Shown: piece after piece, positions 32,847-40,473 of the stretch | How positions within the stretch are numbered: the stretch's first letter is position 1 | How the letters are laid out: every line of letters begins with the position of its first letter | Source of the DNA: Streptomyces asiaticus | GTDB lineage: Bacteria; Actinomycetota; Actinomycetes; Streptomycetales; Streptomycetaceae | Assembly (NCBI RefSeq): GCF_018138715.1 | Contig: NZ_JAGSHX010000006.1 | Coordinates: 9,610,001 to 9,674,000 of the forward strand | DNA length: 64,000 nucleotides | Reading direction: 5' to 3' | Translations under genes and position numbers: made by a program | Notes under the pieces: generated by a model | Told to the model about the DNA's origin: nothing | Database searches by the model: none | What the model saw: only the letters and a program-made list of their open reading frames with translations

Positions 32847-33878
32847 TCACCTCCATGCGATCCGGGCGGCGACCGGCAGGTGGTCGCTGCCGGTGGCGGG
32901 CAGGGCGCGGATGTGGCCGACGGTTGCCGAGCGGGCCATGACCTGGTCGATCCGGGCCAGCGGGAAACTCGCGGGGAAGCTGAAGGCGAAGCCCCGCTCC
33001 GCCACGTTCATCCGCGAGGTCAGCGGGGCCAGCCCACGGTCGTCGACCGTGCCGTTGAGATCGCCCAGCAGGACCACCCGATCGCGCTTCTCGGCGGCGA
33101 TGGCCGCGCCCAGCAGACCGGCGCTCTCATCACGCCAGGAGGACGCGAGGCCAGTCGCCCGGACGCGCACCGACGGCAAGTGTGCGACATACGCCGCGAT
33201 CGCGCCGTGCGGCGTGTGGACGGTGGTCCGCAGCCCGCGATTCCACCCCTCCGCGATCCCCTGGGGTTTGATGTCCAACGGCCGGGCATCGGTGAGCGGA
33301 TGCCTCGACCAGAGTCCGACGGTGCCCCGCACGGCGTGGTACGGATAGTCCGGAGCGAGGGTCTTCTCGTAGACCGGCAGCGCGCTGGGCACCAGCTCCT
33401 CCAGCGCGATGAGATCGGGCCCGGCGTCGGCCAGGGCGCGGGCCGTACCCGCCGGATCGGCGTTCTCATCGCTGACGTTGTGCTGCACCACCACCAGGTC
33501 ACGCGGGCCGGGCTCCGCCCCGGGCGGGAACAGCCCGCCGAAGAGATACGTCCACGCCGCCACCGGCAGCAGCAGTGACACCAGCGCGAGGGCCGAACGG
33601 CGCAGCAGTGCCAGGCCGAGCAGCGCCACGACCACCACGCCGAGCCACGGCAGGAACGTCTCCAGCAAACTGCCCACGTGCCCCGGGGAGTTGGGCACGG
33701 CCCGGTGGAACACCAGCAGCCCGGCCGTCAGCACCGCCAGTACGGCGAGCACCCGCCCCCGCGTCCAGGGCGACCCGCCCCGCGGGTCCCCGGTCGCGCC
33801 TCCCCACCGGGCCCACCGCACCAGTCGGCGCCTCGCCCGCATCGGCGCCGTCGTACCGCCGTCCACCCGCTCCACCAT
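32847..33878 (-). CDS. Membrane-anchored endonuclease/exonuclease/phosphatase protein
   Basis: The 343-residue protein has a basic N-terminus, three hydrophobic helices (VLAVLAVLTAGLLVF, LPWLGVVVVALLGLALL, LALVSLLLPVAAWTYLFG) and an extracellular EEP-fold domain. Conserved sites are VVVQHNVSDEN, DLIALEELVPSAL with the metal-binding Glu, VVLLGDLNGTVDD, and GSDHLPVAARI at the end. Such proteins are common in Streptomyces and of unknown substrate; a phosphodiesterase acting on phospholipid head-groups or nucleotides is plausible. The initiation codon at 33878 follows GGGAAG. Confidence 0.83.
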   Translation of the reverse strand: MVERVDGGTTAPMRARRRLVRWARWGGATGDPRGGSPWTRGRVLAVLAVLTAGLLVFHRAVPNSPGHVGSLLETFLPWLGVVVVALLGLALLRRSALALVSLLLPVAAWTYLFGGLFPPGAEPGPRDLVVVQHNVSDENADPAGTARALADAGPDLIALEELVPSALPVYEKTLAPDYPYHAVRGTVGLWSRHPLTDARPLDIKPQGIAEGWNRGLRTTVHTPHGAIAAYVAHLPSVRVRATGLASSWRDESAGLLGAAIAAEKRDRVVLLGDLNGTVDDRGLAPLTSRMNVAERGFAFSFPASFPLARIDQVMARSATVGHIRALPATGSDHLPVAARIAWR

Positions 33879-34002
33879 GGCTTCCCATCCGTGTGATTCC
33901 GCACCCCAAGACGGGCCACCGGGCGCATCGGTTTCCGTTCGCGGGGCGGCGGCACGGGGCCGACGGAAATTCCGGTGACGATGGGCCGCCCGCTCCCTAG
34001 GA

Positions 34003-34962
34003 TTGGGCCCTGTGCTCTCCCGTCCCTCCTTCATCAGCGACGAAGCGATCGCGCGGGCCGTCGCCGCGCATTGGCTGCCGGACGTCGCCGAGGTCGCGTA
34101 TCTGCCCTGGGGTTTCGGCGCGCATCACTGGCGGGTGGCCGGTGGCGGCACGACCCTGTTCGTGACGCTGGACCAGCTGGAGCCGCGGCATACAGAGGCC
34201 ACGCTGGAGGCCGCCTACGCGGGAGCGGCGGCACTGGCCGCAGCCGGTGTGGACGTGGTGTGCGCGCCGTTGCCCGCCCGGTCATCCGGCCGGTTCACCG
34301 TCGGCTCAGAGGCGGGTGCGCTCAGCGTGACGCCGTGGCTGGACGGGCGGAGCCCCACCGAGGAGGAGGCGAGCCGGCCCCGGCACGTCCGCGAGGTCGA
34401 GGCCGCGCTGGCCACGTTGCACGCCGCCACACCGCCGGCCGGTCTGCGGCACTGGACTCCCCAGGTCGGCCCCGGGTTCGCGGGGGAGCTACGGACCCGG
34501 ACCGCGCGCCCCTGGACGTCCGGCCCGCTGGCGGAGGAGGCGCGGGCCGCGATCGCCGCACACGATGCCGCGATCACCCGCTGGACGGACCGCTACCTCG
34601 CACTCGCGGACCTCGCCCACTCCCACCGGGACCAATGGGTGGCCACCCACGGCGAGCCGCACAACGACAACCAGGTCGTGGGCGCGTGCGGGCTCAAGCT
34701 CGTCGACTGGGAGTCGCTGGCCCTCGCGCCACGCGAGCGGGACTACGCCGATCTGCTCGCGGCCGGTGCGGGTGACCGGCTGCGCCCCGACCCGGCGATG
34801 GGCGAGCTGTTCGCGCTCGACTGGCGCCTCTCGGAGATCGCCGAGTACGCGCGCTGGTTCGCCGCCCCGCACACCGGCACGGACGACGACCACACCGCCC
34901 TGGAAGGGCTGTACGAGGAATTGCAGCAGGTCACCGCGCCAGGGCAGCCCGGGCCACCGTGA
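34003..34962 (+). CDS. Aminoglycoside phosphotransferase-like (APH) kinase
   Basis: The protein (319 residues from TTG 34003; a GTG at 34012 is equally likely) has a kinase fold with the APH catalytic loop VATHGEPHNDNQVV and the metal-binding LVDWESLALAPRERDYADL. The N-lobe is WGFGAHHWRVAGG. Environmental members phosphorylate diverse small molecules or are orphan kinases, so aminoglycoside resistance is not implied. Its 3' end overlaps the convergent fructosamine-kinase-like gene by 32 nt. Confidence 0.83.
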   Translation: MGPVLSRPSFISDEAIARAVAAHWLPDVAEVAYLPWGFGAHHWRVAGGGTTLFVTLDQLEPRHTEATLEAAYAGAAALAAAGVDVVCAPLPARSSGRFTVGSEAGALSVTPWLDGRSPTEEEASRPRHVREVEAALATLHAATPPAGLRHWTPQVGPGFAGELRTRTARPWTSGPLAEEARAAIAAHDAAITRWTDRYLALADLAHSHRDQWVATHGEPHNDNQVVGACGLKLVDWESLALAPRERDYADLLAAGAGDRLRPDPAMGELFALDWRLSEIAEYARWFAAPHTGTDDDHTALEGLYEELQQVTAPGQPGPP

Positions 34963-35812
34963 CCGCCTGCCCGGCGTAGCCGCGGCCGAACAGCACGGTG
35001 TGCACCAGCAGCGGGAAGAGCTGGTGCAGTCCGACGCGGTCGGCCCAGCCCTCGGCGAGCGGCGCCACCTCCTGGTAGCCGACCAGCACCTGGTCGAGAT
35101 GCGGGCAGCCGAACAGGTGGAGCATCGCCAGATCGGTCTCCCGGTGACCGCCGTGCGCGGCCGGGTCGATCAGCCACGCCTGACCGTCGGCGCCCCACAG
35201 GACGTTGCCGTTCCACAGATCGCCGTGCAGCCGGGCGGGCCGCTCGGCCGGTCCGGTCAGCTCGGGCAGCCGCTCACATGCGCGTTCGATCACCTCGGCC
35301 TCGCCGTGGCGCACCGTGCCGTCGTCGACGGCGCGCCGCAGATAGGGCAGCACCCGGTGCTCGGCGTACCAGCGCGGCCAGTCGGTGCCCGTGACATTGC
35401 GCATCGGGGCCATACCGATGTACGCGTCCGTGGGGCCGTCGGGCGGCGGGGCGCCGAACGAGGGGGCGCCGACGGCGTGCAGGGCGGCCAGGTCGCGGCC
35501 GAACCGGGCCGCCGCCCGGGCGCTCGGCCGGCCGACCGGCACCTGGTCGGTGACCAGCCAGTGCCGGTCGTGGCCGTGCACCGCCGGGACGCGGACCGTT
35601 CCGGCGTCGGCCAGCCAGCGCAGCCCCGCCGCCTCGGCCTCCACCGCACCAGGATCGTCACCGCGTTTGACCATCACCGTCTGCCCGCCGTCGAGGGTGA
35701 CCTCGGTGAGCATGGCGGACAGCGGCCGCCGCCGGGTCGCCGGACGGCCGGTGAGGCGGGCCGCCGCGGCACCGGGGTCCTCGCCCGTCCCGGCCTCGGC
35801 ACGGGCGCTCAT
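34931..35812 (-). CDS. Fructosamine kinase family protein
   Basis: The 293-residue kinase of the fructosamine-3-kinase family shows LHGDLWNGNVLWGADGQAWL with the catalytic Asp, IDPAAHGGHRETDLAMLHLF with the metal Asp, and TVMVKRGDD with the N-lobe lysine. Bacterial members phosphorylate ketoamine adducts so that glycation products fall apart. It is translationally coupled (ATGA overlap) to the low-molecular-weight phosphatase upstream, suggesting a protein- or metabolite-repair pair. Confidence 0.88.
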   Translation of the reverse strand: MSARAEAGTGEDPGAAAARLTGRPATRRRPLSAMLTEVTLDGGQTVMVKRGDDPGAVEAEAAGLRWLADAGTVRVPAVHGHDRHWLVTDQVPVGRPSARAAARFGRDLAALHAVGAPSFGAPPPDGPTDAYIGMAPMRNVTGTDWPRWYAEHRVLPYLRRAVDDGTVRHGEAEVIERACERLPELTGPAERPARLHGDLWNGNVLWGADGQAWLIDPAAHGGHRETDLAMLHLFGCPHLDQVLVGYQEVAPLAEGWADRVGLHQLFPLLVHTVLFGRGYAGQAVTVARAALAR

Positions 35813-36279
35813 GAACCGAGGCGCTCGCGCACCCGGGCCAGCAGGCCGGGCACCGAGGCTTCGATCATGGCCAGCACCTCGTCGAACCCTTCTGGACCGC
35901 CGTAGTACGGGTCGGGTACGTCCAGGTCGCCGGTGGCGTCCGGGTCGAAGGACCGCAACATCCTGACCCGGGACGGATCGTCGACCAGCCGGCGCAGCGC
36001 CTTCTCGTGGCCACGGTCCATCGCCAGGAACAGCTCGGCATCCGCGTGCTCGGCACCGATCTGGGCCGCGACATGCTCGACCGGATAGCCGTGCCGTGCC
36101 AGCAGCTCGCCGGCCCGTTCGTCGATCGGCTCACCGGCGTGCCAGGGGCCGATACCGGCGCTGCTGACCCGTACCGCGCCGTCGAGTCCCGCCCGGCGCA
36201 GATGCTCGGCGAAGACCAGTGCGGCGGAGGGTGACCGGCAGATGTTCCCGCTGCATACAAAGCAGATGTGCACGGCCAC
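35809..36279 (-). CDS. Low-molecular-weight protein-tyrosine phosphatase
   Basis: The 156-residue enzyme has the P-loop VCSGNICRSP (Cys9 nucleophile, Arg15) and the general-acid loop DVPDPYYGG (Asp123). It dephosphorylates phosphotyrosine or low-molecular-weight phosphates. It resembles the PtpA type of Streptomyces, which has been linked to antibiotic production. It starts the two-gene operon with the fructosamine-kinase-like gene. Confidence 0.92.
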   Translation of the reverse strand: MAVHICFVCSGNICRSPSAALVFAEHLRRAGLDGAVRVSSAGIGPWHAGEPIDERAGELLARHGYPVEHVAAQIGAEHADAELFLAMDRGHEKALRRLVDDPSRVRMLRSFDPDATGDLDVPDPYYGGPEGFDEVLAMIEASVPGLLARVRERLGS

Positions 36280-36339
36280 CAGGGTAGGGCCTGGCGCCGC
36301 GGTGGCGCAGGGGGCGGGCCGCCCGGGGAAGACCCCGGC

Positions 36340-36681
36340 TCACCCCGCCCAGGGCTTGTCCACCAGCGGTGTCCGGAGCCACCCCACGCCTCCGGTGCCC
36401 TCATCGGGCCTCAGCTCCAGCATGTGGCCACCGGGCCGGTCCGAGGCCCGCGCGATCGCGCTCACCAACCGCTCGGCGAGATCGGGGCCCTCGGTGTCGT
36501 CCATGTCGTCGACCGGCGCGCCGGCCCGTACGTCCTGGCGGACCTCTTCACCGCTGTGGAGGGTCAGGATCAGGTGCTGAGGTGTCTTCCTGTCCCATCT
36601 GACCTGCTCGATGATGTCGGCGCGCACCATACGGCCGCCGAACGACGCGCTGTTGACCCGCACCCACACATCGGGCGTCAT
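36340..36681 (-). CDS. Conserved hypothetical protein, small beta-rich
   Basis: The 113-residue protein (MTPDVWVRVNSASFGGRMVR, WDRKTPQHLILTLHSGEEVR) is not assigned to a family. Alternating hydrophobic residues and the absence of membrane segments or a signal peptide suggest a small cytosolic beta fold. GGGAGGG lies before the ATG. It sits between the SGNH hydrolase and the phosphatase operon on the same strand, 60 bp before the latter. Confidence 0.65.
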   Translation of the reverse strand: MTPDVWVRVNSASFGGRMVRADIIEQVRWDRKTPQHLILTLHSGEEVRQDVRAGAPVDDMDDTEGPDLAERLVSAIARASDRPGGHMLELRPDEGTGGVGWLRTPLVDKPWAG

Positions 36682-36752
36682 CGCGGCCCTCCCTCGCACG
36701 GGCGTCGATGCTCCTCCTCGTCCCTTCCCGTTGTACCGGACGGACCCCGGCG

Positions 36753-37940
36753 TCAGGCGCCGTGGTCCGCGAACGGACCATCGGCGGCGAAGGCCAGCGT
36801 GGCGAAGCGTTCCCCGATACGGCGGTGGGTGGCGGCGTCCGGGTGGAGCTCGTCGGGCAGCGGCAGTTCGGCGGCGTCGGCCTCGCCGTAGAGATCGCGG
36901 CCGTCCAGGTAGTGGAGGTGGGGGTCGTCGGTCGCCCGCTGCTCGACGATCCGGGACAGCTCGTCCCGGATGACGCCCAGCGTCAGCTTCCCGGCGGCGC
37001 GCTCGGCGGGGTCGCCGGTGGCCAGGAACCGCAGCTTTCCGGCGCCGAGCGCCTGGAAGTCGAAGGACGCGGGGCCGGGCGTGTCCTCGTGGATGGGGCA
37101 CAGGATGGAGGAGACGACCAGCAGTGGCGTGGTGGGATGCCCCTCGCGGATGGTGTCGAGGAAGCCGTGCACCGCCGGGCCGAAGGCGCGCAGCCGCATC
37201 AGATCGCCATTGACCAGATTGATGCCGATCTTGATGCTGATCAGGTCGGCGGGGGTGTCGCGCATCGTCCGCGCGGTGAACGGGTCGAGCATGGCGCTGC
37301 CGCCCAGACCGAGGTTGATCAGTTCCACGCCGCCGAGGGAGGCGGCCAGCGCGGGCCAGATGGCGGTGGGGCTCGCGGCGTCGGAGCCATGGCTGATCGA
37401 ACTGCCGTGGTGCAGCCACACCCTGCGGCCCCGGTCCGGTACGGGCTCGACGGGGGCATCGGTGCGCAGGGCGATGAGCTCGGTGGTCTCGTTGTGCGGC
37501 AGCCAGATCTCGATGTCCTTGACGGTGTCGGGGAGGTCGGTGAAGCGGAGGGTGCCGGCCGGGCCGGGGTGACTCTCGGCGGTCCCGGTGGCCAGGTCGA
37601 TGGCCAGGGTGTTGCCGCCGGTCACCGTGGACTGGGCGGTCAGACGCCCGTCGATCAGCAGGTCGTAGACGCCGTCCGGGCGGGGCGGGGCGCCCGCGTA
37701 GACCCGCTTGGTGGGCAGCGTGTCCAGCTCGACGGCGGTGGCCCGGGTCCGGAAGGCCAGCCGTACGCCGGACGGCTGGGCCTCCACCATGGCCAGCTGC
37801 CCATCGGTGCACTGGGCGCGGGCCCAGGCGGGCAGCCGGTGCGGCAGCAGTCCGTGCGCGGTGCGCTCCAGGTCCAGGGCGCCCCGCAGGATGTCGTCGG
37901 TGATGGGCGTGGTGATCCAGTGGTGCTCGGTGGTGTGCAT
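36753..37940 (-). CDS. SGNH/GDSL-family hydrolase
   Basis: The 395-residue protein has an N-terminal jelly-roll region (about 1-165) followed by an SGNH hydrolase domain. Catalytic blocks are VWLHHGSSISHGSDA (nucleophile Ser region), LINLGLGGSAM, ISIKIGINLVNG, and PDELHPDAATHRRIGERF with the Asp-His pair. The layout matches carbohydrate-ester deacetylases. No signal peptide is seen, so it acts inside the cell. The stop lies about 70 bp before the small hypothetical gene. Confidence 0.85.
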   Translation of the reverse strand: MHTTEHHWITTPITDDILRGALDLERTAHGLLPHRLPAWARAQCTDGQLAMVEAQPSGVRLAFRTRATAVELDTLPTKRVYAGAPPRPDGVYDLLIDGRLTAQSTVTGGNTLAIDLATGTAESHPGPAGTLRFTDLPDTVKDIEIWLPHNETTELIALRTDAPVEPVPDRGRRVWLHHGSSISHGSDAASPTAIWPALAASLGGVELINLGLGGSAMLDPFTARTMRDTPADLISIKIGINLVNGDLMRLRAFGPAVHGFLDTIREGHPTTPLLVVSSILCPIHEDTPGPASFDFQALGAGKLRFLATGDPAERAAGKLTLGVIRDELSRIVEQRATDDPHLHYLDGRDLYGEADAAELPLPDELHPDAATHRRIGERFATLAFAADGPFADHGA

Positions 37941-37988
37941 CGTTCCAGCCTGTTGATCAGGGATGTACGTATGGATCGCGCGGGCCCG

Positions 37989-38052
37989 CGATGAGGGATA
38001 CGCGCGGTGAGCGATATGCGCGGTGAGGGATACGCGCGATGAGCGGTGCGCG
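37989..38052. repeat. Four 16-bp tandem repeats
   Basis: Units of CGRTGAGSGRTACGCG type begin at 37989, 38005, 38021 and 38037 and differ at one to three positions. They fill the gap between the SGNH start and the TetR stop, reaching to 6 bp from the latter. Confidence 0.85.
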
Positions 38053-38057
38053 CCGCG

Positions 38058-38627
38058 TCAGGGCGCGGGCCAGTTCCGCAGCAGGGCGTCGAGGGCGTCC
38101 AGGGCCCGAGACCAGCTCACCTGGCTGTCCGGAGCGCTGTGGCTGAACCCGCCCGCCATCTCGAGGCTGACGTAGCCGTGGAAGACGCTGCCCAGCAGCC
38201 GGACCGCATGCGTCTGGTCCGGTTCGGTCAGGTCATAGCCGCGCAGAATCGCCCGGGTCATCTGTGAGTGCCTGACCCCGGCGCTGGCGGCCGCCGCCTC
38301 CGGGTCGAGCCTGAGCCGGGCGGCGGTGTAGCGGCCGGGGTGCTCGCGGGCGTAGTCGCGGTAGACGTTGGCGAAGGCGATCAGGGCGTCCTTCCCCGCC
38401 CGTCCCGCCAGGGCGTCGGCGGCCCGGTCGGCGAGCTCCTCCAGGGCGAGCAGGGCGATCCGGGTCTTGAGGTCCTGGGAGTTCTTCAGGTGCGAGTAGA
38501 GACTTGCGACCTTGACGTCGAACCGTCTGGCCAGCGCCGAGACGGTCACCTGGTCGAAGCCGACCTCATCGGCGAGCTCCGCCCCAGCCTGGGCCAGGCG
38601 TTCCGTGGTGAGTCCTACCCGTGCCAT
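38058..38627 (-). CDS. TetR-family regulator (WHG-type C-terminus)
   Basis: The 189-residue regulator has an HTH with VTVSALARRFDVKVASLYSH and a C-terminal WHG-like ligand domain with AVRLLGSVFHGYVSLEMAGG. It diverges from the FusB-like gene. A perfect 25-bp palindrome (11-bp arms) lies between them at 38661-38685, in the position expected of an operator controlling both genes. Confidence 0.88.
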   Translation of the reverse strand: MARVGLTTERLAQAGAELADEVGFDQVTVSALARRFDVKVASLYSHLKNSQDLKTRIALLALEELADRAADALAGRAGKDALIAFANVYRDYAREHPGRYTAARLRLDPEAAAASAGVRHSQMTRAILRGYDLTEPDQTHAVRLLGSVFHGYVSLEMAGGFSHSAPDSQVSWSRALDALDALLRNWPAP

Positions 38628-38660
38628 AGCCTTCCTCTCCTCGACCAGAGCCGATTATGC

Positions 38661-38685
38661 ATTTGCCTAAAGGCTTTAGGCAAAT
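38661..38685. promoter_or_regulatory. Perfect 25-bp TetR operator between divergent genes
   Basis: ATTTGCCTAAA (38661-38671), GGC, TTTAGGCAAAT (38675-38685): 11-bp arms without a mismatch. It is AT-rich within GC-rich flanks and 34 bp from the TetR start codon. Confidence 0.88.
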
Positions 38686-38707
38686 TAGCGTGCGGTCTGT
38701 GAAGCCG

Positions 38708-39190
38708 ATGACTGAGCAAGAGATCCGCGCCGCGTTCGTGAACTGCTCCAAGGGCGAGGCCAAACGCCTGTCCGTCCCGCGCGACCTGGCCGACCGGCCC
38801 TGGGACGACCTGGACTACCTCGGCTGGCGAGATCCGCAGGCCCCCGACCGTGCCTATCTGGTCACCGTGCTGGACGGCCGCCCGACCGCCCTCGCGCTGC
38901 GCTGCCCGGGCCCCGCCTCCTGGCAGGCGCGGCGCAGCATGTGCTCGATGTGCCTGACGGCCCACACGGGCGGCGTGTCCCTGATGGTGGCGCCGAAGGG
39001 GGGGAAGGCCAGGCAGCAGGGCAACTCGGTGGGCGCCTATATATGCAGCGACCTCGCCTGCTCGCTGTATGTGCGGGGCAAGAAGGACGCGGGCGCCGGA
39101 TCGCGCCCGCAGGAGTCGCTCACCCTGGAGCAGAAGATCGAGCGGACCGTGGCGAACGTCGCCGCGTTCCTCGCCAAGGTGACCGCCTAG
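38708..39190 (+). CDS. FBP-domain (FusB-like elongation factor G-binding) protein
   Basis: The 160-residue protein has an N-terminal helical part (TEQEIRAAFVNCSKGEAKRL) and a treble-clef zinc site with MCSMCLTAHTGG and ICSDLACSLYVRGKK, the pattern of the FusB/FusC C-terminal domain. FusB proteins release EF-G from the ribosome and give fusidic acid resistance; actinobacterial homologues are uncharacterised. Control by a dedicated TetR and perfect operator suggests induction by a drug-like ligand. The ATG at 38708 has a weak ribosome binding site; an in-frame GTG at 38699 is an alternative. Confidence 0.8.
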   Translation: MTEQEIRAAFVNCSKGEAKRLSVPRDLADRPWDDLDYLGWRDPQAPDRAYLVTVLDGRPTALALRCPGPASWQARRSMCSMCLTAHTGGVSLMVAPKGGKARQQGNSVGAYICSDLACSLYVRGKKDAGAGSRPQESLTLEQKIERTVANVAAFLAKVTA

Positions 39191-39229
39191 CTCGTATCCC
39201 CGGGGGGCCTGTCACGGCCCGTTCAACGG

Positions 39230-39263
39230 CGGTGCCCCGCACGCCACGGCGTGCGGGGCACCG
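39230..39263. terminator. Bidirectional hairpin terminator
   Basis: CGGTGCCCCGCACGC (39230-39244), loop CACG, and its exact reverse complement (39249-39263). It lies between the convergent FBP-domain and SapA-like genes and can serve both. Confidence 0.85.
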
Positions 39264-39276
39264 AGCGGGCCGGACG

Positions 39277-39699
39277 TCAGCCGCAGTTGGTGTTGGCCTT
39301 CTCGAAGCGCACACCGTCGATCCAGCCCCACCAGTCCACGCAGGTGCCCCGTGCGTCCGTGTAGATGGGCCCGGCGTAGGAGCGGTAGTTGCCGCTGTCG
39401 TAGATGTTGTGGATCTCCGTGTCGCTCCGCGAGAGGTAGATGGTCATCGGGACCGGGTCACCGGCGACGTTCCGGATCGCGACCAGGCAGTTCTTGCCCG
39501 TGGTGGAGCTGTAGGTGAGATACGCCGTGCCCTTGTCCCCGACCTCGGTGGAGTTGACGACCGTGTAGCCGGAGCCGCAGGCGCCGTTGTACGCCGCGTG
39601 CGAGGGCGCCGCGGAGGCCGCGGGCGCGGCCACCATGAGGGCGGCCGCGCCGGCGCCGGTCACTGCCGCGCCGGCCAGGGCGCGCTTGATGTGCGTCAT
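39277..39699 (-). CDS. Secreted spore-associated protein A-like protein
   Basis: The 140-residue protein has a signal peptide (MTHIKRALAGAAVTGAGAAA, cleavage after ASA) and a mature ~108-residue domain with three to four cysteines: AAYNGACGSGYTVVN, TTGKNCLVAIRN, DARGTCVDWWG and a C-terminal NTNCG. The pattern is that of SapA-like small secreted proteins of Streptomyces spores and aerial hyphae, whose function is unclear. The ATG at 39699 follows GGGGACCC. Confidence 0.82.
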   Translation of the reverse strand: MTHIKRALAGAAVTGAGAAALMVAAPAASAAPSHAAYNGACGSGYTVVNSTEVGDKGTAYLTYSSTTGKNCLVAIRNVAGDPVPMTIYLSRSDTEIHNIYDSGNYRSYAGPIYTDARGTCVDWWGWIDGVRFEKANTNCG

Positions 39700-40078
39700 G
39701 GGTGGGTCCCCGTTCGTGTGGTGTCGGTGCTGTCGGTTGAAGTGCCGTGGGTGGATTTCCCGGTCATGACGACCCGCCACCCGGCCCTTGAGTTGTCCCC
39801 CTGCACCGTTACGGCTCTGTCCCCACTGTCACCAGCGTGTAACGGGGGCCCCGCGCAAGAAACACAAGCCGAAAAGATCCTGACGGCCATCGAGCCACCA
39901 GTGGACGAGATATCGAATGTTGTGGTGTTCCGGTGGAGGGGATGGGGGTGTTTTCTGGTCCTTCCTCGGCGCTTTCGCCGGATGGGTTGTCGTTGCTGGA
40001 TGTGGGCGTCCCCGGCGGTGCTGCCGGTGACGCGTCTCTCTTAGACTGTGCCGGTCCCCAAGTTGATCGGAGCACCAT
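39700..40078. other. Intergenic region with no gene
   Basis: These 379 bases separate the divergent SapA-like and lipoprotein genes. I see no conserved protein fragment, RNA or strong palindrome. AT-rich patches near 39850-39930 could hold the SapA-like promoter; none matches a consensus well. Confidence 0.5.
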
Positions 40079-40318
40079 ATGCGTCGCCTTGCCGCCGCCC
40101 TTTTGGTAATGACCGCCTTTGCCTCGCTCGCCGGCTGCGCGCAGGATTTCGACCGGGGCCCTGACGGGCAGGTGACCGATAAGGTCAAGGACGGGAAGAA
40201 GTTCTACTTGGTCGTCAAGCCGACCAAGGGGGACGGGGAGAAGAAGTTCCGCGTCAGTAAGTACGACTATCACGACTGCAATCGGGGTTCGAAGTACCCC
40301 AAGTGCGTTGACGATTAA
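40079..40318 (+). CDS. Small lipoprotein
   Basis: The 79-residue protein has a lipoprotein signal (MRRLAAALLVMTAFASLAGC; Cys20 is the lipidation site). The mature part is highly charged, lysine-rich and ends CNRGSKYPKCVDD with two cysteines. No family is recognised. Mature sequence and lysine richness differ from the local Arg/Ala/Gly-biased proteins. A Rho-independent terminator follows directly. Confidence 0.75.
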   Translation: MRRLAAALLVMTAFASLAGCAQDFDRGPDGQVTDKVKDGKKFYLVVKPTKGDGEKKFRVSKYDYHDCNRGSKYPKCVDD

Positions 40319-40361
40319 TCAGTCCGTCTTCACCGACGAGTTCGTCGTCACCGCCGATCGC

Positions 40362-40390
40362 CGGGTCGGCCGTCCCCTTCGGCCGACCCG
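40362..40390 (+). terminator. Rho-independent terminator after the lipoprotein gene
   Basis: CGGGTCGGCCG (40362-40372), loop TCCCCTT, CGGCCGACCCG (40380-40390), followed by TTT. The arms are perfect. Confidence 0.85.
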
Positions 40391-40473
40391 TTTGCGATAG
40401 GAGTGATTGAGCGTGCGACGAAGCGTGCGCTGTGCGGAGCGATTGGGATAGGGTCGGCCCGGAGGTGAGCCCT

